Assembly: GCA_036555325.1 (NCBI GenBank)
Contig: DATBLQ010000080.1
Span: 1 to 11,362, forward strand
Length of the DNA: 11,362 bases
Reading direction: 5' to 3'
From: DATBLQ01 sp036555325
GTDB lineage: Bacteria; Pseudomonadota; Alphaproteobacteria; Rhizobiales; Aestuariivirgaceae
In this document: in pieces, positions 6,612 to 11,362 of the stretch
Position numbering within the stretch: the stretch's first letter is position 1
Layout: every line of letters begins with the position of its first letter
Made by a program: the position numbers and the translations under genes
The notes under the pieces: generated by a model
Databases searched by the model: none
Told to the model about the DNA's origin: nothing
Seen by the model: only the letters and a program-made list of their open reading frames with translations

Positions 6612-8336
6612 TTACATTGGCAACCCGGATTTTATGTAACCTTCAACGAAATGCTGTCGGTCACTATCATGACGGAACGGTTGTGTTTTGGCCCAGTGCC
6701 GCACCGAAAAATGTGGGTTTGCGGCAAGAAAACGACGAGCTACTTCTCTGGCTTCTTCCAATCGGCCAAGCTGCGCGAGGCTGGCAGCTAGAATACGCGA
6801 GGAACCCATCAACCGCGTTTCATCGTGCTGAAGCGTCTGGACGGCATCATTATAGCGGCCTGCTGCATATTGGACGTAACCGAGAATCCAATAATACTGG
6901 GCAGGTGGATACGGATTAAGCCGAAACGCCTTAAGGATGGTCTCAACGCCACGGTCAGCCATCCCCTGATGTGCGTACATTTCACCCTGAAATAACAGCG
7001 CATATGTGTGGTTAGGATTGATCCGCAAGGCAGTTGCAAACTCGGCTGCACCTTCGTCCATTTTCCCATCGAACAGCAACACATAGCCGAGAAGAGCGTG
7101 TGCATCGGCGTTTTCAGCGTCCAGTGTCACGGCACGTTCAGCAGCAGCAAGCGCCAGAGGGCGATTTGTCTCCTTGTCTTCTCCCCAATATAGCCATCCG
7201 AAGGCATGGCTCATTGCAAGCCAGGCATGTGCTTCTGCAAAACCGGGGTCGAGTTCGATTGATTTCTCCAGCAGGGGACGGCCCGCTCGGTTGCCCTCGG
7301 GCGACTGCGCTACCAATTCTCGTCCACGCACGAACAGATCATAGGCCTGGATGTTCGCTGCCCTTTGTCTACCAGGGAAGCGAGCACTAGGCAGGGTGTC
7401 AGCCAGGGCATTTACGATTTTGCCAACCACTTCATCCTGAAGTAAGAAAACCTCTGCAAGGTCCCGGTCGAACCTGTCAGCCCACAGATGGGTGTTTTCT
7501 GAAGCATCAATAAGCTGGGCATTGATCCGCACCCGGGTTGCCGAGCGGCGAACGCTCCCCTCTATAACATAACGGACCCCCAATTCTCGTGCGATCAATC
7601 GGATGTCAACGGCCTTTCCTTTGTAGGCAAAAGTGGAATTCCTCGCAATAACGAGAAATCCGGGAACCTTGGACAAATCTGTGATCAGGTCTTCCGCCAA
7701 TCCATCAGCGAAATAGTCCTGTTCTGGATCGCTGCTCATGTTGGTAAATGGCAAGACAGCGATTGAAGGCTTGTCCGGTGCTCCCTTGGGCGCTGGAACA
7801 GCCACGCGCGGTGTGTCAATGATGCGATAGACGCGCATAGGCCGCGGAATATTCTTGAGCTGATGCTCACCTGTATCTTCAAAGGATAAGTCGAGTTTGT
7901 CGCGCACTTGCTCATAAACGCCGGGGCTGACGTATATGCTGCCTGGCTCCGACAATCCCTCTAGCCGCGCCGCAACGTTGACACCGTCCCCATAAATGTC
8001 ATCGCCATCAATGACAACATCCCCGACGTTGATACCTATGCGGAACACAATCCGCTGGTCGCTGGCGATCCCCACTTGCTGTTCAATCATGACCCGCTGG
8101 ATATCGGCTGCACAGCGTACCGCATCCACAACGCTTGCAAACTGCACCAGCAACCCATCGCCCATCGTCTTGACGATACGCCCACGATGTTCCGCGATTT
8201 TGGGATCAATCAAAGTGCGCCGCAGCTCCTTCAACCGAGCAAGCGTGCCTTCTTCATCAATTCCGATCAACCGGCTGTAGCCTGCAACATCGGCTGCCAG
8301 AATTGCTGAAAGCTGACGCTGGGCGCGCTCTGACAC
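6612..8336 (-). CDS. class III adenylate/guanylate cyclase with TolB-like and TPR domains
   Basis: A 574-residue protein predicted to be soluble. Residues 8-170 form a class III nucleotidyl cyclase domain that makes cAMP or cGMP. The metal-binding aspartates are D16 (ADVAGYSR) and D60 (KTMGDG), K56 is a likely purine-binding residue, and the transition-state pair N120 and R124 sits in GVNVAARLEG. All look intact, so activity is plausible. Residues 190-320 match the TolB-like domain often found after such cyclases (IAVLPFTNMS, DYFADGLAEDLITDLS, YVIEGSVRR, LWADRFDRDL). Residues 325-545 are TPR helices (ELDPGFAEAHAWLA, TLDAENADAHALLGYVL, RINPNHTYALLFQGE), probably for partner binding. The start is GTG with AGGAGG six bases upstream. 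An overlapping ATG (8340-8338) is in another frame and too close to that site. Rhizobia carry many such cyclases. Confidence 0.92.
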   Translation of the reverse strand: MSERAQRQLSAILAADVAGYSRLIGIDEEGTLARLKELRRTLIDPKIAEHRGRIVKTMGDGLLVQFASVVDAVRCAADIQRVMIEQQVGIASDQRIVFRIGINVGDVVIDGDDIYGDGVNVAARLEGLSEPGSIYVSPGVYEQVRDKLDLSFEDTGEHQLKNIPRPMRVYRIIDTPRVAVPAPKGAPDKPSIAVLPFTNMSSDPEQDYFADGLAEDLITDLSKVPGFLVIARNSTFAYKGKAVDIRLIARELGVRYVIEGSVRRSATRVRINAQLIDASENTHLWADRFDRDLAEVFLLQDEVVGKIVNALADTLPSARFPGRQRAANIQAYDLFVRGRELVAQSPEGNRAGRPLLEKSIELDPGFAEAHAWLAMSHAFGWLYWGEDKETNRPLALAAAERAVTLDAENADAHALLGYVLLFDGKMDEGAAEFATALRINPNHTYALLFQGEMYAHQGMADRGVETILKAFRLNPYPPAQYYWILGYVQYAAGRYNDAVQTLQHDETRLMGSSRILAASLAQLGRLEEAREVARRFLAANPHFSVRHWAKTQPFRHDSDRQHFVEGYIKSGLPM

Positions 8337-8342
8337 GCATGT

Positions 8343-8348
8343 CCTCCT
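8343..8348 (-). promoter_or_regulatory. ribosome binding site of the cyclase gene
   Basis: AGGAGG on the minus strand lies six bases before the GTG at 8336. This settles the GTG start over the out-of-frame ATG at 8340-8338, which would be only two bases away. Confidence 0.7.
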
Positions 8349-8463
8349 AACGACGGTTTGAGATTACCACAGGTTCACCTGGGCAGATCAGATTGTGTGA
8401 GATGTCACTGAGGATAGCGTGGCGCGTAGCTGCCCCTTATCGAAACTCGGCAACGTACGAAAC

Positions 8464-9267
8464 TCATCGACCCGATGCGAGGTTGGGTTTCTCGGCAAGA
8501 AAAAGATACCGATTTATGCTGAAAAAGAACTTCCCCTGTTTCCCGAGTTCGGCGAGTTCAGCGAGCCACGCATCTGCTTCGCTCTTGGTCACACCTTTTC
8601 GCCCGACAACGAAGGAGGCGATAATGCTCAGCGCACCTTTTGCGTAAGTGTTGTCATGATACTCCGGATTAAACATAGGTATGACATCGCGGTGGCGAAG
8701 CATGAAACCAGCGTCGCGAAGTTGCGATGAAAGAGTGCCGGGCAGCCGACCATGCACGAAATGCTCATCCCAAGCCGCTAAGACACGCTGCATACGGGCC
8801 TCATCCTCAGTGTAAATTACCAGCGATCCATAATCAGTATCGAGGATCACCACACGCCCGCCTGGCCGTACCACTCGATAAAGCTCGACGAGGGCTGTGC
8901 GAATATCAGCAACGTACTCGTAGACTTGCGTTGATACCGCGGCATCGAAGCTGTCATCAGGATAGGGCAGTTTGGTTGCATCGGCCTTGCGAAACTCGGT
9001 CCAAGGTTGCTCAGAACATCGCGTTCTCGACATCGCTAGCATGTCTTCGCTGATGTCGATCCCGCACAGACGCCCATTTTGCCCGACGGCAACTGCCATG
9101 TCATGGGCCAGTAGGCCGGGACCGGAGCCGATGTCGAGCACATGCTCTCCCTCCTTGAGCTCCACTGCCTTTAGGGTGTGGTACCGCTGCGCGACCACGT
9201 CTGGCGTGAGATAAAGCGCTTCCACCTTTCGGGTGGTTTCCTCATCAAACTGCAGTCCCTGGCTCAT
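8464..9267 (-). CDS. class I SAM-dependent methyltransferase
   Basis: A 267-residue cytoplasmic enzyme expected to transfer a methyl group from S-adenosylmethionine to an unidentified acceptor. Motif I is VLDIGSGPGLLA (43-54), the ribose-binding acidic residue is D71 in GIDIS, motif II is DAAVSTQVYEYV (108-119), and the post-II region is YRVVRPGGRVVILDTD (130-145). This is the UbiE/Methyltransf_11 type of fold. The leader (YLTPDVVAQRYHTLKAVELK, 19-38) and the C-terminal helices (about 175-260) should form the substrate lid. An AGGAGG sits about 15 bases before the ATG, further than normal, and no closer start codon lies in frame. The cyclase gene follows 127 bp downstream on the same strand, so they might share a transcript. 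The substrate is unknown. Confidence 0.9.
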   Translation of the reverse strand: MSQGLQFDEETTRKVEALYLTPDVVAQRYHTLKAVELKEGEHVLDIGSGPGLLAHDMAVAVGQNGRLCGIDISEDMLAMSRTRCSEQPWTEFRKADATKLPYPDDSFDAAVSTQVYEYVADIRTALVELYRVVRPGGRVVILDTDYGSLVIYTEDEARMQRVLAAWDEHFVHGRLPGTLSSQLRDAGFMLRHRDVIPMFNPEYHDNTYAKGALSIIASFVVGRKGVTKSEADAWLAELAELGKQGKFFFSINRYLFLAEKPNLASGR

Positions 9268-9306
9268 CTGCTTGGCCGTGAACCTCCTGATCTGGGGACA
9301 TAGGAA

Positions 9307-9321
9307 TTCGGGTCGCCCGAA
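9307..9321. repeat. perfect 6-bp inverted repeat between methyltransferase and tRNA fragment
   Basis: TTCGGG, a three-base loop TCG, then CCCGAA. It lies just beyond the 3' end of the tRNA-Lys fragment and upstream of the methyltransferase gene. It could be what is left of the tRNA gene's transcription terminator, but no T-run follows on the minus strand. Its role is unclear. Confidence 0.35.
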
Positions 9322-9343
9322 GTCTCTTACCCATTGATCTAAT

Positions 9344-9388
9344 TGGTGAGCCCGGTGCGGATCGAACGCACGACCTCCTGATTAAAAG
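9344..9388 (-). other. tRNA-Lys(UUU) 3' fragment, probable attachment (att) site
   Basis: Reading the minus strand from 9388 to 9344 gives exactly standard tRNA positions 32-76. The anticodon loop is CTTTTAA with anticodon TTT. Next come the 3' anticodon-stem strand TCAGG, variable loop AGGTC, T-arm GTGCG TTCGATC CGCAC (perfect 5-bp stem), acceptor strand CGGGCTC, discriminator A and encoded CCA. The bases 5' of position 32 no longer pair with the anticodon stem. No D-arm or 5' acceptor strand exists in the next 150 bases, so this cannot be a working tRNA. Such 3' tRNA duplications are left when an element integrates at the anticodon loop or T-arm of a tRNA gene, and an integrase gene lies right beside it. 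Confidence 0.9.
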
Positions 9389-9462
9389 ACATTATCCACT
9401 GAAATCTGCTGAAACAACATGCTATACTTTGAATAGTGGAACGCCAATATGTTAATGGGTTT

Positions 9463-9479
9463 AGGGTGTTCAGGGTGTT
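9463..9479 (+). repeat. tandem AGGGTGTT repeat upstream of the integrase
   Basis: Two copies of AGGGTGTT (9463-9470 and 9472-9479) lie 9 bases apart, within the 155-bp gap between the tRNA fragment and the integrase. They could be arm-type binding sites for the recombinase or its directionality factor; this is an inference from position only. Confidence 0.45.
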
Positions 9480-9509
9480 TCAAATGTACTCGAACAGTTT
9501 CGCACTTTT

Positions 9510-9536
9510 GGGACCCCTGTGGGACCCCGGAGGGAC
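9510..9536 (+). promoter_or_regulatory. three GGGAC repeats at 11-bp spacing directly before the integrase
   Basis: GGGACCCC at 9510-9517 and 9521-9528, and a shorter GGGAC at 9532-9536, start exactly 11 bases apart, about one helical turn. The first two are near-palindromic. The integrase ribosome site GGAGG (9529-9533) overlaps the third. A protein bound along this face would cover the translation start region, so an operator for integrase control or a recombinase arm site are both plausible. Confidence 0.5.
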
Positions 9537-9543
9537 ACGATAG

Positions 9544-10782
9544 GTGGGCCGGATAACGCTCACAGCTCGTGCAGTCGCGAGCGCCAAGGCCAAAGCGGGG
9601 CAGCGGCTAATCCTTCGCGATGTAGGGAAGGGGAGCGTGAAGGGCCTGGAGCTTCGCGTCACCCCAGACGGCGCCAAGACCTGGAGCGTGCGTTACTACC
9701 GTTCAGCAGACGGCAAACGGCGCCGTTTCTCATTCGGACGTTATCCCGGAATGGACTTGGAGGAAGCACGACGGGAGTGCTTGGCCGTGCTGAAGGATGT
9801 GCGGCACGGCCGCGATCCTGCTCATGCCCGCGACCTCCGGAAGGGCGCAGACACCTTCAAAGCTTTGGCTGAGGACTACCTGAAGCGCTATGCCAGTAAG
9901 CGACGGTCTCACGGCGAGATCAAACGAATCCTGGAGCGGGAGTGGTACCCGGAAATAGGGGACATGCGGGCAGGGGAAGTGCCCCGCAGCAAGATTATCG
10001 AGGTTGTGGACCGTATCCATGACCGCGGTGCGCCAGTGGGGGCTAATCGCGCTCTTGCAGTTCTGCGGCAGGTGTACCGCTGGGCGCTAAGCAAGGCCAA
10101 ACTCGAATCCATCCCTGTCATTGGCCTGAAGGCGGTTCATCGGGAAAAGCCTCGGGACCGCGCCTTGTCAGAGCAGGAGATAGAAAAGCTCTGGAATGCG
10201 CTCCCGAGTGCCGAAATGTCGGACGATCTAAAGGATATCGTCAGGCTAAGCCTCATCCTTGGTCAAAGAGTTGGCGAAATTAGCGGTATGACCCCCAGCG
10301 AGGTCGATCTGAATCGGAAGCTTTGGCTGCTTCCCGGTGGGCGCGTTAAAAATGGCGTGCCCCATAGTGTTCCATTACCGGGTATGGCGCTTGAAATACT
10401 GAAACCGCGAATCAAAAAGTCGCAGAAATTTGTATTTCCCGGTCGCTACGATCCAAGAGCGCCTGTTCTCGCAAGCGCGCCTAACAAGGCTTTGCAGCGC
10501 AACCTCAAAATCCTGGAACTCGATGCATTTACCGTTCATGACCTTCGCCGGACCGTAAACACTTGCCTAGCTGCTCTCGGAGTAAGCGGTGAGTTGCGCA
10601 GCCGTATCCTCAACCATGTTTCTGGACGCCGGGCTTCCATTACTGAAGGTGTCTATAACGCCCATCAATACGACCATGAAAAGCGTGCCGCACTTAATCT
10701 CTGGGCCGATGAGTTGGACCGAATTGTTCACAGGCGTAGACCGATCACCGATCTGGGCAAGTTCAGGCGAGCCAATGACTAA
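9544..10782 (+). CDS. int: tyrosine recombinase, P4-type integrase
   Basis: A 412-residue integrase of normal length for the P4/DUF4102 group that targets tRNA genes. The N-terminal arm-binding domain (about 1-95) shows the group's pattern KGLELRVTPDGAKTWSVRYY, then FSFGRYPGMDLEEAR. A core-binding SAM-like helical domain covers about 103-195 (TFKALAEDYLKRYAS onward). The catalytic domain is complete: R242 (ILGQRVGEI), K269 (GRVKNGVP), H332 and R335 (VHDLRRT), H358 (ILNHVSG) and the nucleophile Y371 (GVYNAH). It should therefore be active. The start is GTG with GGAGG ten bases upstream. The gene reads away from the tRNA-Lys fragment at 9344-9388 and into the element, and its last 8 bases overlap the next gene, suggesting coupled translation. 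The symbol is generic. Confidence 0.93.
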   Translation: MGRITLTARAVASAKAKAGQRLILRDVGKGSVKGLELRVTPDGAKTWSVRYYRSADGKRRRFSFGRYPGMDLEEARRECLAVLKDVRHGRDPAHARDLRKGADTFKALAEDYLKRYASKRRSHGEIKRILEREWYPEIGDMRAGEVPRSKIIEVVDRIHDRGAPVGANRALAVLRQVYRWALSKAKLESIPVIGLKAVHREKPRDRALSEQEIEKLWNALPSAEMSDDLKDIVRLSLILGQRVGEISGMTPSEVDLNRKLWLLPGGRVKNGVPHSVPLPGMALEILKPRIKKSQKFVFPGRYDPRAPVLASAPNKALQRNLKILELDAFTVHDLRRTVNTCLAALGVSGELRSRILNHVSGRRASITEGVYNAHQYDHEKRAALNLWADELDRIVHRRRPITDLGKFRRAND

Positions 10783-11362
10783 ACCGCGTAAGCCAAAGTG
10801 GCATTGGTCATCACCTGGGCTGGGTGGAAAAAAGAGGCCCATGCGAAAAAGAGATGATCGAGGTTTTCTTGAGGTTGCACACTATCTGGGTACAGCACCT
10901 GAACAGCACCAAGAATTTGGTGATAGGCTCTGGAGTATTCTGAACCACTACGATGATGAGGTATTGCGGGTATCTGCCCGCCCGCCTTCCCCCGCGGAGA
11001 TCCTCCAGGAGTTCCTGGAGGTAGAAAGTTCGGTTGAAATCACGAAACAAAAAATTCAATCCCTCAGCGAGGCAGCAAAGAACTACATCATTCACCAAGG
11101 GCAAAGATATTCGATTACGTCTGTGGATGAAGAGGGGAACCCTTCACTTTCGTCCCCACTGGCAAAATTTGAACTAGTTGTGAGCGCAATTTCTGATATT
11201 CAGAGCATACTCGCGATTTGCATCGAAACAGTACGACCCACGGTTGGACCTGGGCAACCTAGTAAAGAAGATCAGCGATTTTTGGTGGAATCGCTAATTG
11301 ACCTATATTTGCAATTCGGAGGATCTGTTCCAAGCTCTGCCGATATATTTAAGTCGGACGAT
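10775..11362 (+). CDS. unknown protein coupled to the integrase gene (3' end beyond the window)
   Basis: From ATG 10775 the frame stays open for 196 codons to the last base of the window. It overlaps the integrase stop (AATGACTAA arrangement), which points to translational coupling. I do not recognise the family. The N-terminus is very basic and Trp-containing (MTKPRKPKWHWSSPGLGGKK). A mixed, acidic soluble region follows (FLEVAHYLGTAPEQHQEFGD, RLWSILNHYDDEVLR). Residues 85-110 are helical and charged. Later parts (LAKFELVVSAISDIQSILAI and FLVESLIDLYLQFGGSVP) look like amphipathic helices. No transmembrane segment or signal peptide is visible. Codon use is more A/T-rich than in the integrase. 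Position suggests a gene of the integrated element, perhaps accessory to recombination, but this is only an inference. Confidence 0.72.
   Translation, partial: MTKPRKPKWHWSSPGLGGKKRPMRKRDDRGFLEVAHYLGTAPEQHQEFGDRLWSILNHYDDEVLRVSARPPSPAEILQEFLEVESSVEITKQKIQSLSEAAKNYIIHQGQRYSITSVDEEGNPSLSSPLAKFELVVSAISDIQSILAICIETVRPTVGPGQPSKEDQRFLVESLIDLYLQFGGSVPSSADIFKSDD

Noticed and set aside
9344..9388. A complete, working tRNA gene
   Set aside because: The T-arm, anticodon loop and CCA are perfect, but no D-arm or 5' acceptor strand follows in the right place, and the 5' anticodon-stem strand does not pair.
10811..11104. A 97-codon minus-strand frame right of the integrase
   Set aside because: It lies antisense to the longer forward frame that overlaps the integrase and has no ribosome site or domain; the forward frame is preferred.
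1..11362. CRISPR array, insertion-sequence ends or a complete transposase
   Set aside because: I saw no regularly spaced longer repeats, no transposase domain and no matched terminal inverted repeats; the only mobility gene is the integrase.

Overview
The window looks like accessory DNA from an alphaproteobacterium, most likely a Rhizobiales soil or plant-associated species. This rests on the family mix: a class III cyclase fused to a TolB-like domain and TPRs, a Sel1-repeat secreted protein, GFA and GYD proteins, and a P4-type integrase next to a tRNA-Lys fragment. The genus cannot be told from this sequence alone.

Layout. Positions 1-70 hold the tail of a gene entering from the left, followed by a small basic protein of unknown function (202-504). 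A Gfo/Idh/MocA-type oxidoreductase (764-1885) and a 12-helix MFS transporter (2482-3720) are separated by the wreck of a class III adenylate cyclase gene on the minus strand (about 2010-2370). A zinc-binding GFA-family protein (3994-4425) follows. It converges on the C-terminal stub of a berberine-bridge-type FAD oxidoreductase gene (4443-4589, minus). A small GYD-domain protein (4956-5297), a periplasmic Sel1-repeat protein (5416-6159) and a broken ankyrin-protein head (6235-6597) come next. On the minus strand lie an intact cyclase/TolB/TPR protein (8336-6612) and, upstream of it, a class I SAM methyltransferase (9267-8464).

At 9344-9388 the minus strand carries exactly the 3' part of a tRNA-Lys(UUU) gene (standard positions 32-76 including CCA), with no 5' half beside it. 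A complete tyrosine recombinase gene starts 156 bp to the right (9544-10782). A further gene overlaps its stop by 8 bp and runs off the window (10775-11362). The fragment's polarity places the integrated element to the right of about 9390 and the older chromosome or an earlier island to the left. The intact tRNA-Lys is expected beyond the right edge.

The genes left of the tRNA fragment do not form one pathway. They look like a mosaic of single-gene units with at least three gene remnants, typical of a region remodelled repeatedly. The strongest leads are the tRNA-Lys attachment site with its integrase, the phased repeats in front of the integrase, the unknown gene coupled to the integrase, and the paired intact and ruined cyclase copies. 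I saw no clear evidence of a wholly new system inside the window; the cargo that could answer that lies to the right.
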